This document shows positions 8,447-16,337 of a DNA stretch of 22,237 nucleotides, piece after piece. The first letter of the stretch is position 1; each line of letters opens with the position of its first letter. The notes under the pieces are model-generated. The model did not search any database, was not told the DNA's origin, and saw only the letters and a list, made by a program, of their open reading frames with translations. Source of the stretch: an uncultured Bacilli bacterium (GTDB lineage: Bacteria; Bacillota_I; Bacilli_A; RF39; UBA660). The DNA lies in NCBI GenBank assembly GCA_947598345.1, contig CANQFF010000011.1, forward strand, positions 1 through 22,237, in the 5' to 3' direction. The position numbers and the translations under genes were made by a program.

Positions 8447-11002
8447 TTAATTTAAATCTGTATCTAAGTCTTGTAAAAAATCATCTATTGTCATTATTCT
8501 TTCATCAATATTTTCAAGAGATATATCATCTTTATTTATTTGAGATTCATTTTTTTCTTGGTTATTATTGCTATCATCTGGATTTTCAAGTTCTTTTTCG
8601 ATAAATGCATCAATTATATTATGTTTAGAAAGTGATGTTCCAGTAGAATATCTATCAGCTATAGGTAATTCTGTTATCTTTAATATTTCAATATCTTCTT
8701 TAAATTTTAATCCGATGTTATTTTTTGAATTTGTAACAAATGACTTAAGTATATAATATGGATTAGTTTTAACATCTCTAATTACTTGTATACCTTTTCT
8801 AGCTCTTGATATTCTTTCAAATTCAGATAATTTAACTCTTTTTCCAGTGCTTTTAGTAGTTATAATTGAAACATATTCATCGTTATCTATTACACTTCCA
8901 CTTGCAACTACATCATTTTTTAAGCTTATTCCTTTTACTCCACTAGCACGATTTCCAAGAATCGGTACTTCATCAATACTAAATCTTAAACCAAATCCAT
9001 TTCTAGTTGTTATAAATACATCTGATCCTTTACTATATACTATGTTTGCAACCATATCTCCTTCTTTTAATTTAATATATGGCATTGGTTTTGTATATCT
9101 AGTTGCTTTTAAATCACTTATAAGTGTTCTTTTAATCATACCATTCTTTGTAAATATAGTTATATATTTATCTGTATTAAAATTAGTAACCGCTAGTGAA
9201 TCTATAATATTTTCTTCAGGATTTATCTTAATTATATTACTTATATGTTTACCCATATCTTTCCATTTCATATCAGGAATTTCATATACTGGAACATATA
9301 GATAATTACCAATATCAGTAAATATCAATATAGTGTCCATAGTATTTACTTCATACATACCAATAACATAATCTTGTTCTTTTAACCCAGTTTTATCATC
9401 AGTAGCAGCGTAACTTCTTTTAGATACTCTTTTTACATATCCATCTTTAGTAATAACTACTATACATTCTTCTTTAGGTATCATAGCTTCTGTATCAATT
9501 TTTATTTCAGTAATTTCATCTTTTATTTCAGTTAATCTTGGAGTAGCATATTCGTTTTTTATCGCCTTTAATTCGGTTTTCATAACATTTTTAAGTTTTT
9601 CTTCATCATTTAAGATACTTTCTAAAATACTAATAGCCTTTAACAAATTTTCATGTTCAGCTTTTAGGACATCTACATCTGTATTAGTTAACCTATATAA
9701 TTGTAATTTTACAATTTCTTCAGCTTGCTTTTCAGTAAATTCATATAACTCAACAAGATTTTTTTCTGCGTCAGATTTATTTTTACTTGATCGAATAGTA
9801 TGTATTACTTCATCAAGTATGTCAAGCATTTTAATTAAGCCTTCTACAATATGCATTCTAGCCTTAGCATGGTCTAGATCAAATCTTGTCCTTCTTGTAA
9901 TTACTTCCTTTTGATGAGCTATATAGGCATCTATAATATCAACAACACCAACTATCATTGGTCTTCTATTTACAATAGCTACCATATTATAAGAATAATT
10001 TATTTGTAAATCTGTATTTTTGAATAAATAATTCAAAATATTATCGTGATTAGCATCTTTCTTTAAGTCTATAGCAATTCTAACTTTTTCTTCTCTATCT
10101 GATTCATCTCTGATTTCAAGCATTCCATCTATTTTTTTATCATATATAATATCAGAAATTCTCTTAACTAAATTTGCTTTATTAATATCAAAAGGTATTT
10201 CGTGTATTATTATTTGTTTATCCTTTTTTCCTTCAATTACCTCGTATTTAGAGCGAACTATGATTTTACCTCTACCAGTTGATAGTGCTTCTTCTATTTG
10301 TTTTTTTCCTTCAACTACAGCTCCCGTAGGAAAATCTGGACCTTTTACGATATCTAAAATAGTCTCTAATCTACAATTTGGAGATTCAATTCTTTTTATT
10401 GTTGCATCAATTATTTCACCTAAATTATGTGGTGGGATATCGGTTGCATATCCTGCAGATATACCTTTTGCGCCATTTACCAGTAAATTAGGATATTTAG
10501 CAGGAAGAACAACAGGTTCATATAAAGTGTCATCAAAATTAGGTGTCCATTCTATTGTATCTTTATCTATATCTTTTAAAAGCTCACCTGCTATTTTAGA
10601 TAATCTAGCTTCAGTATAACGATATGCAGCTGGTGGATCTCCATCCATAGAACCATTATTTCCATGCATATCTATATAACAAGCATTTTGTTTCCACCAC
10701 TGACTCATGTGAACCATAGCTTCATAAATTGACGAATCGCCGTGTGGGTGATAATGACCCATTACATTTCCAACTGCAGTTGCACTTTTTCTATATGCTT
10801 TATCATAAGTATTTTTATCCCTAAACATAGCATATAAAATTCTTCTCTGAACTGGTTTTAATCCGTCTCTTACATCTGGTATTGCACGGTTTTGAATTAT
10901 ATCTTTTGCATACTGTCCAAACCTATCCCCCATTATTTCTTCAAGAGTATAATTATAAATTTTTCCTAATATTTCCATTGTTTCATCTTGATTTTTTTTC
11001 AT
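8447..11002 (-). CDS. parC: DNA topoisomerase IV subunit A
   Basis: Breaks and rejoins DNA in the ParC2ParE2 enzyme that decatenates daughter chromosomes. The 851 residues contain the winged-helix breakage region with the catalytic Tyr129 (AAYRYTEARLS), the tower and coiled-coil gate (about 340-490), and a C-terminal beta-propeller domain (from about 500). It is ParC rather than GyrA: 'MHGNNGSMDGDPPAA' is the ParC form of this motif and there is no canonical GyrA box (QRRGGKG) in the tail. The quinolone-determining region reads HPHGDSSIYEA, with Ser90 and Glu94 (matching Ser80/Glu84 of S. aureus ParC) in the unmutated state. The tail after about 800 is acidic and low-complexity. The SD (TAGGAG) overlaps the parE stop nine bases upstream, so the two genes are translationally coupled. 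Confidence 0.96.
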   Translation of the reverse strand: MKKNQDETMEILGKIYNYTLEEIMGDRFGQYAKDIIQNRAIPDVRDGLKPVQRRILYAMFRDKNTYDKAYRKSATAVGNVMGHYHPHGDSSIYEAMVHMSQWWKQNACYIDMHGNNGSMDGDPPAAYRYTEARLSKIAGELLKDIDKDTIEWTPNFDDTLYEPVVLPAKYPNLLVNGAKGISAGYATDIPPHNLGEIIDATIKRIESPNCRLETILDIVKGPDFPTGAVVEGKKQIEEALSTGRGKIIVRSKYEVIEGKKDKQIIIHEIPFDINKANLVKRISDIIYDKKIDGMLEIRDESDREEKVRIAIDLKKDANHDNILNYLFKNTDLQINYSYNMVAIVNRRPMIVGVVDIIDAYIAHQKEVITRRTRFDLDHAKARMHIVEGLIKMLDILDEVIHTIRSSKNKSDAEKNLVELYEFTEKQAEEIVKLQLYRLTNTDVDVLKAEHENLLKAISILESILNDEEKLKNVMKTELKAIKNEYATPRLTEIKDEITEIKIDTEAMIPKEECIVVITKDGYVKRVSKRSYAATDDKTGLKEQDYVIGMYEVNTMDTILIFTDIGNYLYVPVYEIPDMKWKDMGKHISNIIKINPEENIIDSLAVTNFNTDKYITIFTKNGMIKRTLISDLKATRYTKPMPYIKLKEGDMVANIVYSKGSDVFITTRNGFGLRFSIDEVPILGNRASGVKGISLKNDVVASGSVIDNDEYVSIITTKSTGKRVKLSEFERISRARKGIQVIRDVKTNPYYILKSFVTNSKNNIGLKFKEDIEILKITELPIADRYSTGTSLSKHNIIDAFIEKELENPDDSNNNQEKNESQINKDDISLENIDERIMTIDDFLQDLDTDLN

Positions 11003-11011
11003 ATTTCACTC

Positions 11012-12922
11012 CTAATTTATTTTATAATTATCCTCAAGTGAGAATTCAACATTTTCTTCTATCCAATCTTTTCTTGGATCTACTTTATCTCCCATTAAAA
11101 CTGAAACTCTTTTCTCAGCAAGTGCGGCATCGTTGATGCTTACTTTTATTAAACTTCTAGTCCTTGGATCCATTGTAGTTTCCCATAATTGAGTGGCATC
11201 CATCTCTCCTAAACCTTTGTATCTTTGTGTCTTAGTTGGTTTACCTTTAAATTTTTCAAGAAGATTTTTCCTATCCTCTTCTGTCCAAGCATATTCCCCT
11301 TCCTTACCACATTCTATTTTGTATAATGGTGGCATGGCAATATATAAATGTCCCGTTTCAATTAAAGGTTTCATATATCTATAGAAAAAAGTTAACAAAA
11401 GAATTTGAATGTGTGAACCATCTACATCAGCATCTGTCATAATTATTACTTTATCATAATTAGAATCCTCAATTTCAAAATCAGAACCAACACCTGCACC
11501 TATTGCGTGTATCATAGTATTTATTTCTTCATTTTTATATGCTTCATCTAAAGACGCTTTTTCTGTATTTAATACTTTCCCTCTAAGAGGCAAAATTGCT
11601 TGATATTTTCTATCTCTTCCTGTTTTAGCAGATCCACCGGCAGAATCCCCCTCTACTAAAAATAATTCATTAATTTTTGGATTTTTAGATTGAGCGGGTG
11701 TAAGTTTACCACTTATTATTCTTTCTTTTTTACCTTTATCTTTTCCGTTTCTAGCTTCATCCCTAGCTTTTCTTGCAGCTTCTCTTACCATTTTACTTTT
11801 AATCATTTTTTGCATAATAAGTGTCGCTATTGCTTTATTTTCCTCTAAGAAAAATGATAATTTTTCAGATATAATACTATCTACAACAGTACGAGCTATA
11901 GGAGTACCTAATTTTGATTTAGTTTGTCCCTCAAACTGTAATAATTCTTCTGGTATTTTTAAACTAATAACCGCTGTTAAACCTTCTCTTGTATCAGGCC
12001 CTTCTAAATTTTTATCTTTTGATTTTAAATAACCATTAGCTTTTGCATATTCATTAAAAACACGAGTTAATGCAGTTTTAAAACCTACCTCATGGGTTCC
12101 ACCATCACTCGTTTTTACATTATTTACAAAAGATATTATATTTTCAGAATAAGAATCTGTATATTGAAATGCAACTTTAACATCGATTTTATCTTTTACG
12201 CCTGAAAGAACTGTAGCTTTATGTAGTTCGTTTTTATCTTCATTTACATATTCAACAAATGATCTTAATCCATCGGAATAACAAAAACTCTCATGCTTAT
12301 TATCAGCTTCATCCGTAACCTCGATAGTTAATCCCTCTAGTAAGAAAGCACTTTCTTGCATTCTTTCACATATTGTTGTAAAAGAAAAATTCGTTGTTGA
12401 AAAAATTTCATCATCTGGTAAAAATCTAACCTTTGTTCCTGTTTTGCTAGTTTTATCTTTTTTAGTTAAAGGTATATCAACTTTTCCACCATCTTTAAAT
12501 CTTATAAAATATTCATATCCATCTTTTTTTATGGTTACTTCCATCCATTTGGAAAGTGCATTAACAACACTTGCACCAACGCCATGAAGACCCCCTGATA
12601 CTGTATATCCACTTGTTTCAAATTTTCCACCAGCGTGCAAAACCGTATATACAACCTCAGGTGTTGACATTCCAGATGAATGCATACCAACAGGAACGCC
12701 TCTTCCTTCATCTTCAACACTTACACTATGGTCGCTATGTAAAATTATTTTTATTTTTTTACCAAATCCATTAATTACTTCATCTATTCCATTGTCGACA
12801 ATTTCCCATACTAAATGATGAAGTCCTCTTTTATCAGTTGAACCAATATACATACCTGGTCTTTTTCTAACTGCTTCAAGTCCTTCTAATATTTTTATTG
12901 AGCTTTCATCATATTTTACCAT
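11012..12922 (-). CDS. parE: DNA topoisomerase IV subunit B
   Basis: The ATPase subunit of topoisomerase IV, 636 residues. The GHKL ATPase fold is clear: Asn44 in EIVDNGIDEV binds Mg-ATP, GRGVP at 73-77, and the lid motif GGLHGVGAS at 111-119. The transducer domain follows to about 400. The TOPRIM domain has EGDSAGG (425-431) and the acidic triad DADVDG (498-503). 'AILPLRGKVLNTEKA' is the ParE form, where GyrB usually has 'LPIKGKILNVEKA'. The ATG at 12922 has GGTG seven bases upstream and lies about 11 bases from the predicted transcript start. It is the first gene of a two-gene operon with parC. Confidence 0.96.
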   Translation of the reverse strand: MVKYDESSIKILEGLEAVRKRPGMYIGSTDKRGLHHLVWEIVDNGIDEVINGFGKKIKIILHSDHSVSVEDEGRGVPVGMHSSGMSTPEVVYTVLHAGGKFETSGYTVSGGLHGVGASVVNALSKWMEVTIKKDGYEYFIRFKDGGKVDIPLTKKDKTSKTGTKVRFLPDDEIFSTTNFSFTTICERMQESAFLLEGLTIEVTDEADNKHESFCYSDGLRSFVEYVNEDKNELHKATVLSGVKDKIDVKVAFQYTDSYSENIISFVNNVKTSDGGTHEVGFKTALTRVFNEYAKANGYLKSKDKNLEGPDTREGLTAVISLKIPEELLQFEGQTKSKLGTPIARTVVDSIISEKLSFFLEENKAIATLIMQKMIKSKMVREAARKARDEARNGKDKGKKERIISGKLTPAQSKNPKINELFLVEGDSAGGSAKTGRDRKYQAILPLRGKVLNTEKASLDEAYKNEEINTMIHAIGAGVGSDFEIEDSNYDKVIIMTDADVDGSHIQILLLTFFYRYMKPLIETGHLYIAMPPLYKIECGKEGEYAWTEEDRKNLLEKFKGKPTKTQRYKGLGEMDATQLWETTMDPRTRSLIKVSINDAALAEKRVSVLMGDKVDPRKDWIEENVEFSLEDNYKIN

Positions 12923-12939
12923 ATATATTCACCGTAAAC

Positions 12940-12969
12940 ATTATAGCACATATTTAAAATCAAAGTCAA
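12940..12969 (-). promoter_or_regulatory. Promoter of parE-parC
   Basis: On the minus strand TTGACT (12969-12964), an 18-base spacer ending TGTGC, and TATAAT (12945-12940): a strong sigma-A promoter with a TGn extension. The leader is about 11 bases. Confidence 0.85.
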
Positions 12970-12972
12970 AAG

Positions 12973-12986
12973 AAATAAGCTTATTT
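12973..12986. repeat. Perfect 14-bp palindrome between divergent parE and acpS
   Basis: AAATAAGCTTATTT reads the same on both strands and ends four bases from the parE -35 box. It could be an operator shared by the divergent promoters, but in such AT-rich DNA a 14-bp palindrome may arise by chance. Confidence 0.45.
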
Positions 12987-13011
12987 TAATATATAAAATT
13001 CAGATAAAGTG

Positions 13012-13020
13012 TGCTAAAAT
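13012..13020 (+). promoter_or_regulatory. Extended -10 promoter of acpS
   Basis: TGCTAAAAT on the plus strand is a TGn-extended -10 element 17 bases upstream of the acpS ATG. The -35 position (about 12992-12997, TATAAA) is not consensus. The SD (GAGGTG, 13027-13032) would lie at the very start of the transcript. Confidence 0.5.
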
Positions 13021-13037
13021 AGTGTTGAGGTGAATGT

Positions 13038-13367
13038 ATGTTAGGATTGGGAATAGATATAGTTGAAAATGTAAGAATTAAAAACTCTTTAACAGATAAT
13101 TTCATAAAAACTATATTAACTGAAAATGAAATTAAACTATACAATCAAAAAAATAAAAGACTTGATTTCATTTGTGGAAGATTTTGCGCTAAAGAAGCAA
13201 TAATAAAATGCATAAGTGATTATGAATGTCCGCATATGTTAGAAATAGAAATACTAAATGAAAAAAATGGAAAGCCATTTGTAAAATATAAAAATTACAA
13301 TATAGCTTTATCCATTTCCACTGAAAAAAATTATACAGTTGCAATTGCAATATTAAAAAATATATAA
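13038..13367 (+). CDS. acpS: Holo-[acyl-carrier-protein] synthase
   Basis: Transfers 4'-phosphopantetheine from CoA to the serine of acyl carrier proteins. Family motifs over 109 residues (usual length about 115-125): GLGIDIVE at 3-10 with metal-binding Asp7, RFCAKEA at 48-54 with Glu53, NGKP at 77-80, and the C-terminal 'LSISTEKNYTVAIAI'. In most AcpS proteins that last motif reads SISH; here Thr95 replaces the His. The SD GAGGTG lies five bases before the ATG. This is the only confident plus-strand gene in the window. It diverges from parE and converges on the DUF4956 gene with only eight bases between stops. Besides the housekeeping ACP, a plausible client is the ACP encoded at 18925-19164. 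Confidence 0.93.
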   Translation: MLGLGIDIVENVRIKNSLTDNFIKTILTENEIKLYNQKNKRLDFICGRFCAKEAIIKCISDYECPHMLEIEILNEKNGKPFVKYKNYNIALSISTEKNYTVAIAILKNI

Positions 13368-13375
13368 TTTAGTTA

Positions 13376-14050
13376 TTAATTACTATCATCTTGATTCATC
13401 AAATTAACTTCATTTACTCCTTTTAATTTCATTATATCATTAACAAAATCTTTATTATTTTTAATTTTTATTTCATATATATAACTTGATTCTTTAGTAG
13501 ATAAATTTTGTGATTTTAATTTATATTTGACACCATAACTACCTAGTATTATTTCTATATCCTTTATTTTAACATTTTTAAAATATATAACCAGTAAATA
13601 TGGTTTTTTTCTTTCTGGAAATATATCAAAAAATATCATAGCTAGTGATAAAACTATAGCAAGTACAAATGCAATAGAATAAATTCCAGCGCCTATTACT
13701 ATACCATTCGATATACTCCAAAACAAGAATAGTAAATCTCTAGGTTCTTTTATTGCAGTTCTAAATCTTACTATTGAAAGCGCACCAACCATACCAAGTG
13801 AAATTGTTATATTTGCCTGCATAGATAAAATAATTGCAGCAGTTACAATAGACATTAAGCTCATAGAAATATTAAATTTTTTTGAATATATTACACTCTT
13901 GCTTGTCAATTTATAAATAAAAAATACAAATAGTGATAATAAAAATGCATACATTAATGTTATTATTACTGTTATTATCGATATATCTGACGAAAAATTT
14001 GATAAAAAATTATCGGAAAATATTTCATCAAAAGTTACTTTCAAAAACAT
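13376..14050 (-). CDS. DUF4956 family membrane protein
   Basis: A 224-residue membrane protein with hydrophobic segments at about 24-47, 61-79, 82-93 and 106-143 (the last long enough for two passes) and a cytosolic C-terminal domain of about 75 residues. The family hallmark is 'SLGMVGALSIVRFRTAIKEP' at 84-103, between membrane segments. No biochemical role is established that I know of. The gene is the last of the CotH-VTC-DUF4956 operon; its SD AGGAGG lies inside the end of the VTC gene and the two coding regions are separated by one base (TGA-T-ATG), so they are translationally coupled. Inference: it may be the membrane partner of the soluble VTC-type polymerase, as the transmembrane part is for the yeast VTC complex. 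Confidence 0.85.
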   Translation of the reverse strand: MFLKVTFDEIFSDNFLSNFSSDISIITVIITLMYAFLLSLFVFFIYKLTSKSVIYSKKFNISMSLMSIVTAAIILSMQANITISLGMVGALSIVRFRTAIKEPRDLLFLFWSISNGIVIGAGIYSIAFVLAIVLSLAMIFFDIFPERKKPYLLVIYFKNVKIKDIEIILGSYGVKYKLKSQNLSTKESSYIYEIKIKNNKDFVNDIMKLKGVNEVNLMNQDDSN

Positions 14051-14051
14051 A

Positions 14052-14729
14052 TCAAAACCTCCTAAACATGTTATCTAATGATTCGTTAAATTTTGAAAAT
14101 GATATTTGCTCCAAATGTTTTAATTCTATTTTATTTTTTATATAATCTGGCATAAATTCATTATATTTAACTTCTAATATTTTATTAACTAGATAATAAA
14201 CTCTTTTATCTTTATTAAATATATCGTTAAACTTATTTGTATATCGAATATTAAAATCAAGAGTTATTCTAACATTTCCTAGTTTATATACATATGGAAT
14301 TCTATCATATTCAATTAATATTATTGGGCGCAATAAATCCGTTTTCATTTTTAATATAAATTCATTTAATAAAGGTTCAAAATTTTTATCAAATTTTATA
14401 GAATTATCTAAAATAGAACTTAGTGTTTCTTTTGTTATCCTAACACTTTTTTTATTAGTTAACCCATTAATTTTATACTTTTTTTCTAATCTTATATATG
14501 AATCATCATAATCGTAAAACCTTATTCTATATTTCCATCTTTCACTAATACCATTTTTTACTTGATAATATGAAGTTTTATTATAATCATCAAAATAAAT
14601 ACTAGAAATAGTATAGTAATCATTTTTACAATAAGAATCTTTTTTTAAAAATGTTTTTAAATTATAATTAATAATATTAAAATCATTATCAGTAAGACTA
14701 TATTTTATCTCTTCCCTATAATTATTCAT
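14052..14729 (-). CDS. VTC-domain polyphosphate polymerase-like protein
   Basis: A 225-residue soluble protein of the VTC family, a tunnel-shaped beta-barrel which in yeast Vtc4 makes polyphosphate from ATP. The charged residues that line the tunnel are present in the expected order: Lys9 (EEIKY), Arg68 and Arg70 (KYRIRFY), Glu82 with Lys84/Lys86 (IRLEKKYK), Glu140 and Arg143 (LIEYDRIPY), Arg154 and Asp158 (VRITLDF), and Glu186 with Lys188 (LEVKY). The typical 'SIYFDD' strand is at 43-48. It therefore looks catalytically competent. There is no membrane segment or SPX domain. The start overlaps the end of the CotH gene by eight bases and has only a weak SD, so it is probably translated by coupling. 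The DUF4956 gene follows one base after its stop. Confidence 0.88.
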   Translation of the reverse strand: MNNYREEIKYSLTDNDFNIINYNLKTFLKKDSYCKNDYYTISSIYFDDYNKTSYYQVKNGISERWKYRIRFYDYDDSYIRLEKKYKINGLTNKKSVRITKETLSSILDNSIKFDKNFEPLLNEFILKMKTDLLRPIILIEYDRIPYVYKLGNVRITLDFNIRYTNKFNDIFNKDKRVYYLVNKILEVKYNEFMPDYIKNKIELKHLEQISFSKFNESLDNMFRRF

Positions 14730-16257
14730 TCTTTAAATCACTCACATATTCATCAAAATAATCCAATCTATTTGATATCCAAGTTCTTATTTCCTCTATT
14801 TCTTGTTCAATATCATATTTATACCATTTATCTGAATCCCTTTTTGTAGCTCCTTTTATAAGTTTATTTTTATATTCATCCAATAACTTATCAAAATATT
14901 TTTTTGTCAATATATTTTTTCTTAACGCAGTGTATCTAGAAACTAATAATTCATTAATTTTAGGATCAGTATGTATAAATGAAGTATATACTTGATTATA
15001 ATCATTCAAATCTTTAACTGAAAGCTTTTTCCCTATAGATGAAAAATGCAATCCAAAACTAAATTCCATATCCCATGGTTGAATATATATTTCGTTTGAT
15101 TTTAAACTTTTCATATAAAAATAATCATTTTTTACAAGTTTATTATCACTATTGTTAATAAATGCATTATATATAATCATATCTATATAATTATTTAAAT
15201 TCCAAGTGTCATTTATGATATCATATGTAAGACTATTAAAATCATCATAATAATTAGAAATTTTTGTAAGAAATTTATTCCAAATATCACTATAAAACTT
15301 ATCATCATTAGGATACTTTATTTCATATCCTAAATATTTATCATCATTAATATTTTTAAAATCAGAATCGTTATTTAATGTATTCCAATCATTTGATTTT
15401 ATTATTATACTTGTATCATTTTGGGAATCTTTATTTAAATTTAATCTTTTCCTATTAATAGGTTCCGTAAACACATATAATCCCATGTATTCATCATTTA
15501 TAAATAATTCCACAAATTCATAGTATATATCTACTTTTGTAAAATCATTTGAAATATCATTCCAAAGTTTTGTCGCTAGTACATTTCTTATTTTAGAAGG
15601 ATCTTTATATACAGCGTCTAATATAAAATCAGAACCTAAATAAAAATTATCTATATGAATATTTTTTTCTTCGCTATATTTATTATTATAAATTTCTACT
15701 TTATATGATTTTTTATCAACTATTGCAGATGATGCTCCTCTAATATGTATCATACTGTTATTACTTACTACTTGCTTTTTATTATTTAAATTAATATATT
15801 TAAATGTAGATATCGTATCATTAGTAGTTATATCGTCTTCTGTTTTTATATTTATTATTGGTAAATTAGTTAACTCTATTTTTGTTTCATAAAAGTATTT
15901 ATCATTATATATAATAACTTTTATTGGCTTATTATATTCGATTTTTATTATATTTAATGTATTATCTATTAATTTATATTTATATCCTTTTTTAAGTCCC
16001 AATTTTAATATATAAATACCATTTTCATATTTCTCTGGTATAGTATAATAATAAATATTATTTTGTTTATCGTATACTGAATCTACATTATTTATCTTTA
16101 AAGAATTTATTAAATCATTTTTTAGTGTCCTTGATGTTTTAATTTCTTTAACGCTCAATAAGGATACTGATGTTCCAAATATACCATATAATGTTAATAA
16201 TACTAAGGATACTATTAAAATAATGAAAATAACTATTTTGAATTTCGTATTATTCAT
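14722..16257 (-). CDS. CotH-like kinase family protein, membrane-anchored
   Basis: 511 residues: an N-terminal membrane anchor (about 8-27), an extracytoplasmic region to about 150, then a CotH-type domain. CotH of Bacillus is an atypical protein kinase acting on spore coat proteins; relatives occur widely in non-sporulating bacteria with unknown targets. Visible motifs: IHIRGASS (170-177) with SYKVEI (184-189), DAVYKDPSKIRN (214-225), MGLYVFTEPINRKRL (258-272), and 'IQPWDMEFSFG' (392-402), where Asp396 and Glu398 are likely metal or catalytic residues. An in-frame ATG at 16275 would add six residues, but AGGGGG lies six bases before the ATG at 16257 and the predicted transcript start is near 16277, so 16257 is chosen. 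First gene of a three-gene operon. The anchor places the domain outside the membrane, where ATP supply is a puzzle. Confidence 0.9.
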   Translation of the reverse strand: MNNTKFKIVIFIILIVSLVLLTLYGIFGTSVSLLSVKEIKTSRTLKNDLINSLKINNVDSVYDKQNNIYYYTIPEKYENGIYILKLGLKKGYKYKLIDNTLNIIKIEYNKPIKVIIYNDKYFYETKIELTNLPIINIKTEDDITTNDTISTFKYINLNNKKQVVSNNSMIHIRGASSAIVDKKSYKVEIYNNKYSEEKNIHIDNFYLGSDFILDAVYKDPSKIRNVLATKLWNDISNDFTKVDIYYEFVELFINDEYMGLYVFTEPINRKRLNLNKDSQNDTSIIIKSNDWNTLNNDSDFKNINDDKYLGYEIKYPNDDKFYSDIWNKFLTKISNYYDDFNSLTYDIINDTWNLNNYIDMIIYNAFINNSDNKLVKNDYFYMKSLKSNEIYIQPWDMEFSFGLHFSSIGKKLSVKDLNDYNQVYTSFIHTDPKINELLVSRYTALRKNILTKKYFDKLLDEYKNKLIKGATKRDSDKWYKYDIEQEIEEIRTWISNRLDYFDEYVSDLKNE

Positions 16258-16283
16258 AGCTTGCCCCCTTAACATTTCAATCT

Positions 16284-16312
16284 ATTATAGCTGAACAAAG
16301 TAAAAAAGTCAA
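16284..16312 (-). promoter_or_regulatory. Promoter of CotH-VTC-DUF4956 operon, embedded in a terminator
   Basis: On the minus strand TTGACT (16312-16307), a 17-base spacer, TATAAT (16289-16284). The -35 box is part of the 3' arm of the terminator that ends the preceding operon. The leader to the ATG at 16257 is about 20 bases. Confidence 0.85.
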
Positions 16313-16329
16313 AGTTTATTTGACTTTTT
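16302..16329 (-). terminator. Terminator of the FkbH-ACP-MBOAT-SGNH operon
   Basis: A perfect 11-bp stem (16303-16313 with 16319-16329), 5-base loop, followed in the minus direction by a run of six T. It starts eight bases after the SGNH stop. The arms are also A-rich/T-rich on the plus strand. Confidence 0.9.
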
Positions 16330-16337
16330 AAATAAAT

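Noticed and set aside
12535..12720. Second minus-strand frame inside parE
   Set aside because: It overlaps the parE ATPase domain in another frame, with no SD or family resemblance.
8447..12922. The topoisomerase pair as gyrA/gyrB
   Set aside because: The 'GNNGSMDGDPPAA' and 'LPLRGKVLNTEKA' motifs are the topoisomerase IV forms, and no canonical GyrA box is present in the C-terminal domain.
16258..16275. Longer N terminus for the CotH-like protein
   Set aside because: The ATG at 16275 sits at the predicted transcript start with no SD, whereas AGGGGG precedes the ATG at 16257.
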